A DNA stretch of 64,000 bases from Adiantum capillus-veneris (taxonomy: Eukaryota > Streptophyta > Polypodiopsida > Polypodiales > Pteridaceae), in the NCBI GenBank assembly GCA_014529385.2, contig CM043963.1:80055412-80119411 (forward strand). Reading direction: 5' to 3'. Each line of letters begins with the position of its first letter. Within the stretch, counting starts at the first letter, position 1. Position numbers and translations under genes: made by a program. Shown in pieces: positions 12,835-25,110 of this stretch. The notes below the pieces were generated by a model. The model did no database searches. It was not told the DNA's origin and was given only the letters and a program-made list of their open reading frames with translations.

Positions 12835-13588
12835 CTATGGTGTCACTAAAATTTTAAATAACATTGCATAGGGTATGGCAGATCTATCTTTACATTCAGA
12901 GCAATCATTCACATAATGATGAGCATCTCTCTTTATGGTAGGCCAGTAAACTCCCAACCAAGTTAACCAGTGTAAGGTTTGATCTTGTGCAAAATGTAGA
13001 CCTACTATTGCTGTATGAGCTTGACTCAAGTAGGCTTCTTGCTCCTCAGGATTAATGCACAAAAGTAGGATTCTATCTTTGTTTTTGCGATACAACCTTC
13101 TAGCCAGCAATTGATATAGGGCGGATTTCTCAATCAATCCTGGTGTAATAGGGATTGGTATTTGCAAATCTACCTGCGCTATGGTCACTAAGGACACAAG
13201 AGCTTCCGACCATCTTGGAACCATTTCCACAAAGAACAAATATGCATCTAGTAAGTCATCCTCTACCCCTTTAGGTGCTTCCCCGATGCGATGATGAGTT
13301 GACAGATGATATGCTCTTTGGTGTGTAGGTGCTTCCCGAGTGGTGAGTCTTGAGATATGATCTGCTCTTTGGTGTGTAGTGCCTTTTTTTTACTACAACT
13401 GTGAAGTCAAATTCAAGTAAGATGATGAACCATCTTACTATCATTCCTGTATTACACGGTTTGTTCACCAAATAGAGTAAGGTTTGATGGTCGACAAAAA
13501 AGACAAACTTCTTAGCTAGCAAGTAGGGTTGGAACTTCTTGACTGAATACATCATACCAAGACCTTCCTTTTCATAGTTCTTTTTCAC
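12835..13588 (-). pseudogene. RNase H and integrase zinc domain of element B
   Basis: Frame 13588-13271 holds NYEKEGLGMMYSVKKFQPYL, FVFFVDHQTLLYLVNKP and RWFIILLEFDFTVVV, the C-terminal half of a gypsy RNase H. Frame 13239-12835 holds the integrase zinc-binding domain: HTAIVGLH (H-x6-H), LGVYWPTIKRDAHHYVNDC and CSEC (C-x2-C). A small internal duplication (GCTCTTTGGTGTGTAG at 13313-13328 and 13363-13378) lies between them. Confidence 0.75.
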
Positions 13589-13783
13589 CAGGTTTAATTG
13601 TCAACTAGCATAGGAGATAGGGAAATCCATGGTTCCCTCTCTTGGCTGAGCTAAGATGCAGCCAATAGCAAAACTAGAAGCATCAACATGCACATGGAAC
13701 ACTTTGTTCCAATATGGAGCTTTTAGTATTGGTGTTGTGGTCAAAGCTTGCTTAAGCTTTTGGAATGATTCCTCACATTTGTC

Positions 13784-14135
13784 TCAGTCCGTTCAAAGTG
13801 AGTGATAAGGCTATATGGGCTTAGCAATTATTGCATACATGTAGATAAATCTATGATAGTAACCATAATGTCCCATAAATGCCTGAACATCTTTGATTGA
13901 TGTTGGCCTAGCCATTTTAATAATCACTACCACCTTTTCCATGTCTATGGCTATGACATTTGTCAGTCCGCTCAAAGTGAGTGATAAGGCTATAAATGGG
14001 CTTAGCAATTATTGCATACGTGTAGATAAATCTACGATAGTAACCATAATGTCCCATAAATTATTTCTTTGAATGATGTTGGCCTAGCCATTTCAGCAAT
14101 CACTACCACCTTTTCCATGTCTATGGCTATACCAT
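13784..14135. repeat. 178-bp tandem duplication inside the RT relic
   Basis: Copy 1 starts TCAGTCCGTTCAAAGTGAGT at 13784 and copy 2 starts TCAGTCCGCTCAAAGTGAGT at 13962, a period of 178 bp. Both continue through the phrases AGCAATTATTGCATAC, ATAGTAACCATAATGTCCCA and TTTTCCATGTCTATGGCTAT. The period is 59 codons plus one base, so the duplication itself shifts the RT frame. Divergence between copies shows it is not recent. Confidence 0.85.
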
Positions 14136-14700
14136 ATTTTGACACAATATGTCCAAGAATTTTGCCTTATCTAACTATAAAAATGCATTCTTAAAGATTT
14201 AAGCAAATCCTATATAGACGGCATTTCTTAGACACATCATAAATGTTCAAAGTGACTTTCCCATTTTGTGGAGTGCACACAAAGATCATCCATGTATACA
14301 TCCAAGAAATTCCATAAATATTCCTCAAAAGCATGGTCCATCAGCCTTTGGAATGTTGCTAGTGTATTGGTCAAACCAAAAGGCATGACTCAATAAGCAA
14401 AAATCCCCCATTCCCTGGTGAAAGCCATGTTATGTTGATCTTTGGGAATTGGTTGTATCCAAAGAAGCCATCCAAAAATCTATAAGCTTATTTACTAGCG
14501 ACTTGTTCTAGCACATGATCTGTGATAAGAAGAGGATAGTTATCTCGTATAGTGGTGGCGTTCACCTTCTTGAGATTCACACACTCTAAGTTTGTCATTC
14601 TTTTTAGGCACCACAACAATTGGTGATACCCAATCATTGTGTTCTACTTCATAGATGAGCTCTCTTCCTTGACTTTTTTGGCAAATGTCTAATTATAGGT
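13811..14700 (-). pseudogene. Reverse transcriptase of element B (broken)
   Basis: Read on the minus strand, 14660-14560 gives DWVSPIVVVPKKN and RVCVNLKKVNATTIRDNYPL. 14480-14300 gives FLDGFFGYNQF, then VMPFGLTNTLATFQRLMDHA. The catalytic YMDD lies at 14285-14296, followed by LCVHSTKWESHFEH. The last part, DMEKVVVIIKMARPTSIKDV and AFMGHYGYYHRF (14008-13811), is the RT connection region. Several stops and frameshifts are present. Confidence 0.75.
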
Positions 14701-15586
14701 GTATGGTCTTTGTCTGCTCGATTTAGCACATCTCTCATAGGGATAGTGTGCTCGCAAATGGCAACATCCACCCCTTTGAGATCTCTATAAGACCATGCAA
14801 AGACATCCCTACCTTTTTAACGTTCTAATGAGAATCTCCTCTTCCTCTTGGGATAGATTCGTAGCTATGTATGCGGGTTTTGACTCTTCTCCAAGATCTT
14901 TGGTCTTATCAGGCTTGAGCGACTTTGGTTTTGTTTCGTTTCATCGCTCTGAATGCTTTGCGTTTGGATATCTTCCAGTTATCTTGTCTTTTATGCAGTC
15001 CACTGCATCTACTTTCATCAAGAATTGAGTTTCATTTTCCAGTCCCTTTCCAGTACAGGTTTTGCAATTTTCTTTCTTAAGTTTTTTTCTCGTTTCCTAC
15101 AATATCTTTGTTGGCGTCTTAGGTGTTGGTTTGGAAACTCAAAAAAAAAAATCTTCTCTTGTCCTGAGTAGAAGTTTGGCTCTTACAGCTCTTTTTCCGA
15201 GTTTGATTCCTTCGTTGTAATTCTTTTTTCTTTCAACTCATCTGTGACATCATAGTAGTGATCAGATAAGACCTATTGCTCCTCAATCATTTCAATAAAT
15301 ACCATCTGGATTGGGACTATACCATAGCCCTCTTTGTCACAAAAGTATGTAGGTGTAGATTCATTAACACATACATTCAGTGGCGAAAATTTGGGTCCAC
15401 TCAAAAGGTTTGAACAAATGTTCAGGGAATGGTTCAGGTACATAATCTGCATCATTCACTTCTCTGTCTGAGACACAGTCTTCATCATAAACTACCTAAT
15501 TTAGAAGCCCCCCACATCCAAATTGGAGTGTCTTTATGTATCCATGACGGTAGTTTAGTCTCCGCAGAGGTCTCAGAGTCCAATTG

Positions 15587-16150
15587 CTATGTAGGTGTCC
15601 TCATGAAATCCTTGTAAGAATGTTTTTTCAAGTTCAATTGAGTAATCACCCCTACTTGTTTCAGGTAGAGATAATTATTGTCCCAATCTTGGATTAATTG
15701 CATCTGTCTCATGAACGGTCTTCCCAAGATGATTTCATAGTTGAGTTTCTTTCCAAAGTCTACAATGGCAAAAGTGTGTTGGTAGTCAATCTCATAGGAA
15801 TTGACTATTACATTCTGTAGTAATCCCATTGGTTTCTCTATATGTCCATTTGCCAATCACAATTTCATTCTTGTTTGTCTGATTGGTGGCTTTCCCCAAG
15901 CTTCCCAGATGGCTTTGGTCGCTATGGCAATGCCTGCTCCACTGTCTAAAATAGTCATGGTTGTTACATCATTGTAATGTACTAGAAGGGTAGTGTTTCC
16001 CCCTTTCTCTTCACAGTGGTCCCCTACCTTGTTCATAGGCATAGAATTGACAACTTTAGTTTGTATCTCTTCGTTTTGCAATTTTTCCAGCTCATTTGAG
16101 ATGCTCTCTTTAATACCATCTTCTCCATGGTGGTTTGCAAATCTCCCCAT
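15587..16150 (-). pseudogene. Aspartic protease of element B, interrupted by one in-frame TGA
   Basis: The frame contains the active-site block TILDSGAGIAIATKAIWEAW with D-S-G-A intact, then LANGHIEKPMG, then YEIILGRPFMRQMQLIQDWD. Frames 16150-15857 and 15856-15587 are the same frame, separated by a single TGA at 15857-15859. The protease is otherwise well kept, in contrast with the RT and integrase. Confidence 0.75.
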
Positions 16151-17102
16151 AGTTGTGGTCGTAACTTCAGTAGCTCACCCAAAGTGATTGTGCATTGAAT
16201 TGGTGTTGATGTAATGGATTGCAAATTAGCCACATGCAAGGTTTGTTTTGGCCTGTTTACTTTTGTCATTTTGCAAACCATCAATTTCTCTTCATTCTCA
16301 CCTAGGCAAGAAGGTAATGTTTGTAGTGCTCCAGCTTTTGTAGAGCTTGTAACTGCTCTAATCCCCAATCTCCATACAAGGACTGTTCATCTAGTTCTAT
16401 GGGTGGTCTATCAAGATGAACTTCTTCAATTGGTGTTGATTTCAATGTCAAACTCCCATCTTTTGCTTCTCTAACTCTTTCCTATAGGTGATTTGGCCAA
16501 TCTTCTTTGACTATAAGCACTCCATCCCATCCTTCTTTACTATCAGGAACTATCAGTGAAGGTGATTGTGTTTCATTGTTCTCCAAGGTTTCCACAATTC
16601 ACCTCTTTCTCGAACTTTTTCTCTAATGGCTTTGGTCTATTGAGGTTCTGTTTTTCTAGCGTGGTTTTCGTGATTTGCACCAGGTTTTTATAAGCTTCTA
16701 ATTTGGTTGTTTCCATATCAAGTGTTGGATACTTTTTCCATTTGTTTTCCAATGTTTGATTGACTTTTAATTCAGCTTAGAAAGCTTCCAAGGCTATGTT
16801 GATTGGTTTGCAAGTTTTATTAACTAGTACCGATTCAGTTGATTTTAGTGTAGGTTCCTTAAAATCTGTTGAAAGAGTCTGCATCTTTCCCTCAATCTCC
16901 TTTCGTATCTTTCCTTCAACTTCCTTCCGTAGTTTTTGTCTCTTGAGTTCATATCGTTTATGTCTTTCTTTCTTGGAGTTTTTGGAGGAATTGTTGGATA
17001 TGTCAGATCCACTTGCATTTTTTTGTTTGTTTCCCTTGGCTTGTGCTCTAGTCATCACTTGAGCTGGAATTGTCAGTTTCCCTTTTGATGAACTACTTGG
17101 CA

Positions 17103-17303
17103 CTACTTGAACGACATTATAGTGGGTTTTCCTTTGTTCGTTGGATTTTTAGGGCAGTCCTCAAGAAAGTGTCCACCCTTGCATCCACAAGCTCCACAAT
17201 ATGCCTCTATCAGTCTTACATTCTTATTTGCTTTAGGACAATCGTTTTTCCAATGGTCATCCGCTCCACATTTATGGCAATTTCCAGTTTTTGGTTTAGG
17301 CAT
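17103..17303 (-). pseudogene. Tandem CCHC zinc knuckles of element B
   Basis: This 66-codon minus frame has two nucleocapsid-type zinc knuckles: CHKCGADDHWKNDC and CGACGCKGGHFLEDC. The first fits C-x2-C-x4-H-x4-C; the second has one extra residue before the His. Lys-rich flanks suit RNA binding. The downstream frame 17103-16777 is Lys/Arg/Glu-rich (RHKRYELKRQKLRKEVEGK) and may be the Gag-protease linker. Confidence 0.7.
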
Positions 17304-17973
17304 TGGCTTGATGATAGGTGGTCTAGCTCCCTAATTTGCAATGAAGTAAACAGGTGTTGTATCAGGTGTTTAGTACATTGACTCTACAGGTGCTAGTGGC
17401 AATTGATTGTACCACTCCTCTTCTACTCCATTGTTACTGGACTCGTTTCAGGGTATGGAGTTAGAGGTACTAGATCATGTTCATCCACTTGTCCCTCAAG
17501 CAACATATACTTGATTGGTATAGCATTATTTCTTGGGAGTGGTGGTTGTTGACCTAATACGGGTTGTGGTCTATCCATATCCATCGGCGATCTTTGCATT
17601 GGTGCCACATGTAACAGGTATCTATAATGGGTTGTCCTTGTGGCCTCATTGGCACGTCTGGACATCTTCATCATATTTGGCCTTGTAGTAGCACTCGTTT
17701 GTCTCATGATTTGTCCATTTTCCTTCAATGGCACACCATTTTAGTTTGTCTTTGTTGTCCCATTGGTTGTCCCTAATTTGGTCCCTGTCTCGAGCCTGTC
17801 ATTGGCATCCTTTGCATGTTGTTCATCATATTGTTCATGTGTTTAAGCATGTCCTCTATAGCGTTGGCAGGAGCTGCAAAACAACTGATCCTACTTGTGC
17901 TGGTATTGTGGATGTAGTTAGCTCACTCTTTGTGTCCTTAGATTTGCTTTTCTCATTGAAGATCTCGCAATTA

Positions 17974-19221
17974 TCACTCAAGCCGATCACATCTAGACTG
18001 CACGCTTCTCATGTGTTTCTTGCTATACAAAACAGCATGCAAGCCTTTGTTTAATAGCCCCTCTACTAAAAACATTGAGACAAGCCTTTCCTCGGTTGGA
18101 ATCTCCAACTCCGGACATCTATCTATGTACTGTCTCATTCGAATCACTCTATCTCTAACAGTTTCTCCTTGTTTTTGTTTGAAACTATAGATTTGTGCCA
18201 CAATATTATGCTTTATTTCCATTTTAGAACAAGCAGCAACAAATCTCATTGCCAATGTTGGTAATTTGGTTATCGACCCAAGAGGTATGGTCCAAAACTA
18301 GGTTAAAGCTTTGCCCTCTAAGATCATCCCAAATCCCTCAAATTGTGTATGGAAGTTGGTTATGCGCTCAGCTCTCAAAACCTGTCTTAAACTCGTTAAA
18401 TGTTCATATGGTTCCCCTGATCCACTGTATTTTTTGACCCAGTTTTGAAAGTTTGCTAGTCTTACTCTATTGTTATGCTCAGCAACTGCTCTCTCTCTTC
18501 TAGCCGGTGTTTCTCCCATTAGACCTTCAAACCAAGTGTTCGGTAAATGTGACTTATGTGGACCTCTCTTTGTCCTATTGATGGACCGGTAATTCTTCAA
18601 GAGTGTCAATTGTCTTGGTTTGGCATGGGTTGTCCAGATCAGGTTTGTGACATTGTTGGCTTCCCAATAATAGACTCCAAGCCTAGGGTTATCTATGGGT
18701 GTGTTTCAAAGATTTGGTATAGATCAAGTCATATCCTTCTAATTCAAGTACAGGAGGTCCTTCTTTCACAGCATTATTATGAATTAGGGTATCAACCGCT
18801 AATCCCCATTTGTCTACTGAATCAGGATCTTGTATCTTGAGGTATTGCACTGTGTTTTGATCCATATAGAAGTTGTCCTATTTGTTGACTTTAACCTCTT
18901 CTTCAAACTCGACAGTATGGTCATCAATCTTTACTACAAAATCCTCATTAGGATCCATATAAATCCTGGCTTCATACTTGTTGGTTTTGAAGAAGGTCAA
19001 GATATTCTTGAACTTGAGAGAGTCCCACCTCTTGATTAAGTTGAATAGGAAGACATCTCAGAGCTTGAGTCAAAAAAAGTGTCAGGAACTTCTTTTGCAA
19101 TCGTTTTTAATGGTCTCCCTTGGTTTACACTCTCTTCTGTGGACACTCTACTCCTATTCTCCCCAAAGGTACCCAAGTTTCCCAAAACTCTACCAGATCT
19201 TAAGTTCATATATGGGATCAC
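17974..19221 (-). pseudogene. Gag of element B (broken)
   Basis: The N-terminal frame 19221-19036 has YMNLRSGRVLGNL, typical of Gag starts in LRSG-type plant gypsy elements. The capsid-like part follows in two further frames: 18609-18298 (FQNWVKKYSGSGEPYEHLTS ... NFHTQFEGFGMILEGKALT) and 18255-17974 (IYSFKQKQGETVRDRVIRMR ... FLVEGLLNKGLHAVL), which match the order of a retrotransposon Gag domain. Stops and shifts separate the three pieces, so no capsid protein could be made. Confidence 0.7.
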
Positions 19222-20272
19222 AAAACTTAATTAGACAGATACTTCAAACCTGGAAAGTTGTCCTTGGCTTCAGATATAGTGCTTCATTCCTTGTCTCGCT
19301 TTTTTCCGCAAAGTCATAATTTCCTGCACATCAGCACCTCAAACCGTATGTGATTCCACAATTGTCAATCTAAAGTAACAAATATCTAAAAATCCCTTTC
19401 TACAAGCACTAACTAGTGTGGTGAAGACATTCTCGTAGCCTTACAAGAAAGGGGAATTGACATCGACTCTATCGCATACCTACAAAAATTTGCAAAAATT
19501 ATTGACCACGGGTCTCCATATTTTGACGAGGTATTTTTACACGTCAACAACAATCATACATAGCAAGCAAGATCTTCTTACTACCTCGAATTGAAGGACC
19601 ATTCTCCATCAAAATCAGCAAGGTCAATTCCAACAGCTTTTTCACGATATTTGACAAGTTTTTTTTCTACGTGGGACAATGCTTCCCTACATTCAAAATC
19701 GACATCAACAACTTGCTTTGACTTGATGGCTTCGATCTAGCACGGCTAATTGATTTTTCTATTTTGGTTTCTCACCTATGGTCACTCTTTAGTTTTTCCA
19801 GCTGATTTTTGAAACAAGGTATTCATCTTTTCTTGCTTGCACAACACGTTACGCCATGGATTCATATATCAACATGCATCATAGTTTCAATTTTGAAACC
19901 TTGCAATTTTGCCTCGTGTGTTTGGCCCACAATCGGCCATTCTCGTAGAGGGTGTCTCATGTGGTAACTAGCCCCAATGATATCATCAAATTGTTTGCTA
20001 AGCAAGAATTTATGGTCGTGTAAACATGCATGTCTATTTTGTGGTCCAATTTTGCACATTTGAATGCGAACGTGAGAAAAATGTCTAATCTGCTTGTGCA
20101 ATTCATGCAACAGATGGACAAGGGCCTAATTAATGACTAGGGTTTCTTCAACCCTTGTGCGTAGAGTGGACACCCCATGGTCTATAGGAGCAAGGCTCCA
20201 ATTTGGAGGGGTTGCCACTTCTCTCTCAAAAAGAGGTGAACAACTTGTTGAAATTACCAAGCCATCAATATT
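19222..20272. other. No recognisable gene; possible leader/LTR remains of element B
   Basis: This should contain the 5' leader and LTR of element B on the minus strand, but I find no clear primer-binding site or TG...CA ends. Short frames only. Confidence 0.3.
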
Positions 20273-20830
20273 TTGAGGAGAGGAAAAGGAGCACAACAAG
20301 GATACCGTGAATTTATTCATGAGAAAATGAGATGGTATTCACATGATCTTAGACGCACTCTAGATGTAGTCAAGGCACTACAAACAAGTCTAACACTAGA
20401 TGATAAAGCCTATAAATGGTGTATATCACTCAAGGAGAAGGGCATCATACCACAGACATAGGTGGCCTTTGAGGGTGTGTTCTGAAAATAATTTCTACCC
20501 ACCAATGAAGCGGACAAAAATTGGACTGCATGACACAAGTGCTCTAAGCGTAAAATAAGACACTGTTAGAGTATATCTCACACTATCAAGATGTGATTCT
20601 CAAGCTGGAGGATGTAGATGCCTTCCAAAAGGTGTTGGGTTCATCCATGGATTAACATCAAAGCTTAAGAAGCATGTTAGAACCCAGGTCCCCAAGATGC
20701 TTGAGGAAGCTACATTGCAGGTGCATAAACATGATGAAAAAGCATTGCATAACACACAATGCATGACACTTCAAATGCAAATGCACGAGCATCTCATGGA
20801 CATAATAAAATAAATTTGTAGTAGTTGCAT
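20273..20830 (+). pseudogene. Gag of element D (broken)
   Basis: The readable part 20273-20461 has VVKALQTSLTLDDKAYKWCI then LKEKGIIPQT; the same frame continues after a TAG with VAFEGVF and FLPTNEADKNW. This matches the capsid-domain layout of plant gypsy Gag (AxxWW..L...T W..F...F...YFP). At least three stops interrupt it. Confidence 0.55.
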
Positions 20831-21433
20831 TTGATGCGTCCAAGAAGCCCAAGGGGCCATCTGCCTAGTGAAGACTTTGAGAAAGCAAAGAAGGAAATCC
20901 TATGTTTTAACGGTTTAGGAAGTGGACACGGGAAAAAGAATTGTCCCAAGGAAAAATTTGCTAATGTTAAAGAGAAAGTGGTTCACATGGTGCAATTTCT
21001 TACTCTTGAGTCCTCTTCTCACTTTTCCAATGTGGAAGTAACACACACTGAAGGGTGCACGAGTGTTTTATTACAGCCTCCATGTAGCAACCAGCCTTTG
21101 GTACATACGAGGTGGTGCGCATGCATGGGTTTATCCAAGGTGAAGGTGAGAATTTCTATCGATAATGCTTCACACAATTTTGTTAATTATAAACTAGTCA
21201 AATGGCTCAATTTTCCCCAGACTCCTAATTCCCACCGCTACAAGGTCACTATGATTAACGGCCATGATGCCAAGGTATGGGATACACAGGTAAAGGATGG
21301 ATATCATACGTCCTTGAATTTCCAAGTCATGAATATGGAATGTGCCAATGTGGTACTAAGTCGGGAGTGGTTATATGCCTCATTAGAGTGTAGCTATGAG
21401 CATAGTAGTTTGACGTTGTCAGGAGTTTTTTAG
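20825..21433 (+). pseudogene. Zinc knuckle and protease of element D
   Basis: This 202-codon open frame holds a decayed nucleocapsid knuckle, CFNGLGSGHGKKNC, in which the second Cys of C-x2-C-x4-H-x4-C is replaced by Gly. It is followed by a protease-like segment: KVRISIDNASHNFVNYKLVK (active site reads D-N-A instead of D-S/T-G-A) and NVVLSREWLY (normally VxLGxxWL). The frame is open by chance after loss of function. The start codon choice is arbitrary. Confidence 0.65.
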
Positions 21434-22361
21434 AGGAAGGGATTGTGCATATGTACATACACATGCATGGTGCATCAAATAAAGAATTTCTCATTTTCAG
21501 AGCCAGGTGGTTACGTGGGGCCCACATGTGTACAGGTAGGACAGTGTGTACATAGTGCATCAATTTTCATCATTACCAGTACCAGTGTGTTTTTTCTACA
21601 ATAATGAGGAGTTGGTAGCACGTAAAACTTCTCGAGGAAGCTATCCGCAAGCCGATGACATGAGGTAAGCAGGTGCGTCAGATAGCATCTAGTGGCGTCA
21701 GGAGGTCGAATGGGGACAATACTTGCACGTGGATGAGTACGGACACGACGTGGATGTTTTCTTGTGATAATTATGCAGAGAGGTCATCATGAGGACCATC
21801 TTTTGGGGCCACTTCATGTGGTTGTGGGATGCATTATTGGAAAAAGTTGAGTGCCAGGTGTGCGGATGGATGCAGCAGGGTGACAACTATGCACTGCGAG
21901 GTTAGTTTTTGGCATGTTCGGGGTCCGTTTGAGGTCAACTAAAAGGCCAAGGGTGCCCAAGTAATAAAGTTAAGTGTGGAAACTAAAAAAACAGAGAGAA
22001 GACCAGGAAATACGTGGAGAAGAGAGGAGGAACAACCGCAACTGTGTTTTTGGGGTTTTTGGAGCCTGTTTTGGCCGTAAACTGCTCATCCGAGGTCGGG
22101 GGATTTAAGCACTTTGACATTGTAGACTGGGGTTTTGGGCCATTCCGGATGCGATGGCGCTGTCCATTTTGCCAAATTCCTCACTCTTTTTCTACTGTTT
22201 TGGCTGTGTAAGTTTCTCCTATGAGCGAAGCTTCTGCTCTAGTTTGTGATTGTATCTGGCTTACTTTACGCATACTGTGTGAGTTGTTTGCCCCCTTGAT
22301 GTTGGCCCAAGCTCATTTGTATCTAAACATCAGAAATTCTCCTCTTTTGAGCTGAGTTTTT

Positions 22362-22440
<79 letters not shown>

Positions 22441-22560
22441 TCTGTGTTGAGTGGGCAAGTGGGAAGTCTCTCTCCTCTCACTCCATCGGTGTGTTCCCTG
22501 TCTCGGCCAGGTGTGTTGTGTAAGCCGAGTGGTGCCCCATAGTGTGTGTGTGTATCATTC
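21434..22560. other. 1.1-kb stretch between protease and RT of element D
   Basis: This is longer than the usual protease-RT linker and contains no gypsy motif. It includes a (GT)n tract. A nested insertion, such as a solo LTR, is possible but no terminal repeats or target duplication are visible. Confidence 0.3.
22364..22439. repeat. (GT)n microsatellite, 76 bp
   Basis: An uninterrupted run of GT dinucleotides, the only long GT tract in the window. Confidence 0.98.
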
Positions 22561-23620
22561 CAAGAGTGTGTGTCGGGTCGTTATAGAGGCGTTCTGTGTG
22601 TTTTCATCCCGCTCACAACGTTTGAATTCAATGGTGTGCACGTGTTTCAATTGGGGAGAAAGGGTATTCCTTTCTTGCCACTTATTCGTAAAGCCAAGCT
22701 TATGAAACTCTCTTCACAAGATGAAATAGAAGAAGTTTTTTTGTGTTACTCGTTGTGTCATTCTTTATCAAATGCTGATAATTTTTCAATAAATGACAAT
22801 TCCTCAACATCACATTCTTCAAGCATGCTTTTGTCTCTTCTCTTCCACCTATGGCTACTTCTTTATAACCAAAACCAGAAAATGTTGCTAGTAAATTAAA
22901 AGAATTATTAATGGAATAGAAACATGTGTTTCCAAACAATTTACCACCAGGGTTATTGCCAACACAGTCTGTGCCATATGTCATATATGTGGTTGTTGGT
23001 AGTAAGCCCTTAGTAAACCACCCTATAGAATGAGTCATTCTGAGGCTATTGAGGTGGAACGTTAGCTTGCTAACTACCTTAGTAGAGGGTTCATTCAACC
23101 AGTCCTTCACCGTGGGCCTCTCTTATTTTGCTAGTGAGGAAAGACGATAGTATGCGAACGTGTATAGATTATTGTGGTGGCTGAATCTGATTACTGTTAA
23201 GAACAAGTATCTGTTTGCCTAAAGTGGATGAGTTATTGATAAAATCACCCATTCTTGTATCTTTACAAAGATTTGCAATCAAGGTATCATCAAGTACACA
23301 TTTAGGATTGCTAATATACACAAAACTACTTTCCAAACAAGGTTTGAACATTATGAGTTTTTGGCTATGCCCTTCGGGTTGACCAATGCGCCTGCTACTT
23401 TCATGACGCTTATGGACAATGTCTCGAAACCATATATGGGCAAGTTTGTTATCATTTTTCTCTACGACATTCTAGTGTATAGTGTCTCTGAGGAAGAACA
23501 CTTACAACATCAGAAGTAGTTGTTTGAATTATTTTCATCAACACAAGTTATATGCCACGTGATCTAAGTGTGACTATATTAAAGATGAGATTCACTATTT
23601 GGGGCATGTAATGTTGGCTA
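22560..23620 (+). pseudogene. Reverse transcriptase of element D (broken)
   Basis: The frame 22546-22899 has GRKGIPFLPLIRKAKLMKLS and QDEIEEVFLCYS, the protease-RT linker style of gypsy. Then FPNNLPPGLLP near 22930, LSRGFIQPV, RKDDSMRTCIDY near 23142, FLAMPFGLTNAPATFMTLMD near 23360, and IIFLYDILVYS near 23455. The last is the catalytic motif, where (Y/F)xDD is expected; the first Asp is replaced by Tyr, so the polymerase is dead even apart from the stops. Confidence 0.7.
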
Positions 23621-23639
23621 CTAGTATTCATATGGATAA

Positions 23640-24240
23640 ATAAAGGATGCCATGGCCTTCTTTCAAAAATATGGAAGAGATTCAAATTTTCTTGATATTT
23701 GTAGGTTTTCATCGATGGTTCCTTAAAAACTATGCTCGTATTGCCATTCTTATGATTGACCAACTAAAAGCCAAGAGGAAAACCTTTTAGTGGGGAGAAG
23801 CTCAACAGTAAAGCTTTGATGATCTCAAGGTTTCATTAGCTACAGCTCCTATTTTAGCTATTAGAGACCCTATGAAACCGTTTGTGCTAGAAACATATGC
23901 TAGTAATCATGTTATTGAGACAATCCTTCTGTAGAAGGGAAGGCCAACTGCATTTAGCAAGACACATGATTCTGCATATAGCTAAATTACTTTGCTACAA
24001 AAGACAACTCTATGCAATAGTGTCTGCTTTGAAAACATGGCAACATTATTTGTATATGGCTCAATTAAAAATTTTGTTTGACCATGAAAGTATAAAATTG
24101 TTTACACAACAAACCAATTTGAAGGGTCAAAAGGTCAAGGGGATTGAGATTCTTCAAGAGTATGATGCAACAATATCGTAAAGGATGATACAATGTGGTA
24201 ATTGATGCTCTTAGCTATATCCGTGAGATCAACTCTCTTC
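23640..24240 (+). pseudogene. RT connection and RNase H of element D (broken)
   Basis: Readable phrases include FVGFHRWFLKNYARIAIL near 23700, SFDDLKVSLATAPILAIRDP near 23815, FVLETYASN near 23880, and the 94-codon frame 23897-24181 with KRQLYAIVSALKTWQHYLYM and KILFDHESIKLFTQQTNLKG. These match the TDAS, ELLA and TDHxxL positions of gypsy RNase H with substitutions. Confidence 0.65.
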
Positions 24241-24559
24241 TATTTACAGAGCTTCGAAGTGAGTTTTAGGAATCTTCAAAAGGAAAATATGAGCATGATG
24301 AAACATACTCCAAAGTGTGGGGCCATGTGAAACTGAGGGATCCTTCTCACTCTAATGCTGGCAATGTGTCTTTTTCCTCCACACGTACCCAATTCTCCTC
24401 TTTTAAGTGATGAACTATAGAGGTGGAAGAATTTTTTCCATAGATGATAGGGGTACTTACTCCACAAAGGAAGAGTGTGTACCGATAGACGCAGACATTT
24501 GACACAAAATTATTTATGAGTAGCCCTAGTGCAGGGCACCCAAGCATAAAGAAAACTTA

Positions 24560-25110
24560 TGCAAGCGTACGACGATGATTTTACTAGCCAGGTTTATATG
24601 GATATGTTCAATACTGTGTCTTGCATTGCCAAAGATGTCAAGTTAATAAAGCAAAGCACTTGAACTCAGGAGGTCTCTTACATCCTTTGGAGATTCCCAA
24701 TGGTAAATGGGAAAGTACCTCCATGAATTTTATTGTGGGTTTACCAACCACTATATGAGATCTTGACTCGGTATGGGTGGTAGTAGATCAGTTGAATAAA
24801 CTTTGCAAATTTATTCCAACCAAGTCCACAATTAAAACTCGAAAGTTAACAAAGTTATTTACAAACAATCTGTATAGATTATATGGATTTCCCATCAATA
24901 TTGTGAGTGATTGTGATCCCAAGTTTAACAACCATTTCTAGAGGGTTGTGTTTAAACGATTGGGCACACAACTCAACATCAATACTGTAGATAATCTAGA
25001 AACGGATGATAGAGCATAGGTTAGCAAAAAGCAATCTGATTGGGAAGATTATCTCCCTATTCTAGAGTTTTTTTATAATAATGGAAAGCATGTGAACATT
25101 GGTTTTAGTC
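24560..25110 (+). pseudogene. Integrase of element D (active site lost)
   Basis: Readable phrases: CQRCQVNKAKHLNSGGLLHP (end of the zinc domain), WESTSMNFIVGLPTTI, where the first catalytic Asp of SMDF reads Asn, INIVSDCDPKF (second Asp kept), then NTVDNLETDDRA with the Glu position lost, and LPILEFFYNNGKHVNIGFSP. Multiple stops interrupt the frame. Confidence 0.65.

Larger units (their letters stand above)
11400..19221 (-). mobile_element. Decayed Ty3/gypsy element B (LRSG-type Gag lineage)
   Basis: All gag-pol domains occur on the minus strand in gypsy order: Gag (19.2-18.0 kb), tandem zinc knuckles (17.3-17.1), protease (16.2-15.6), RT (14.7-13.8), RNase H (13.6-13.3), integrase zinc domain and core (13.2-11.6). 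The RT wording (DWVSPIVVVPKKN, YMDD), RNase H wording (FVFFVDHQTLLYLVNKP) and Gag start YMNLRSG resemble the plant Tat/Athila side of gypsy, which lacks a chromodomain; none is seen. Many stops and frameshifts show it is old. LTRs and primer-binding site could not be delimited. Confidence 0.8.
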
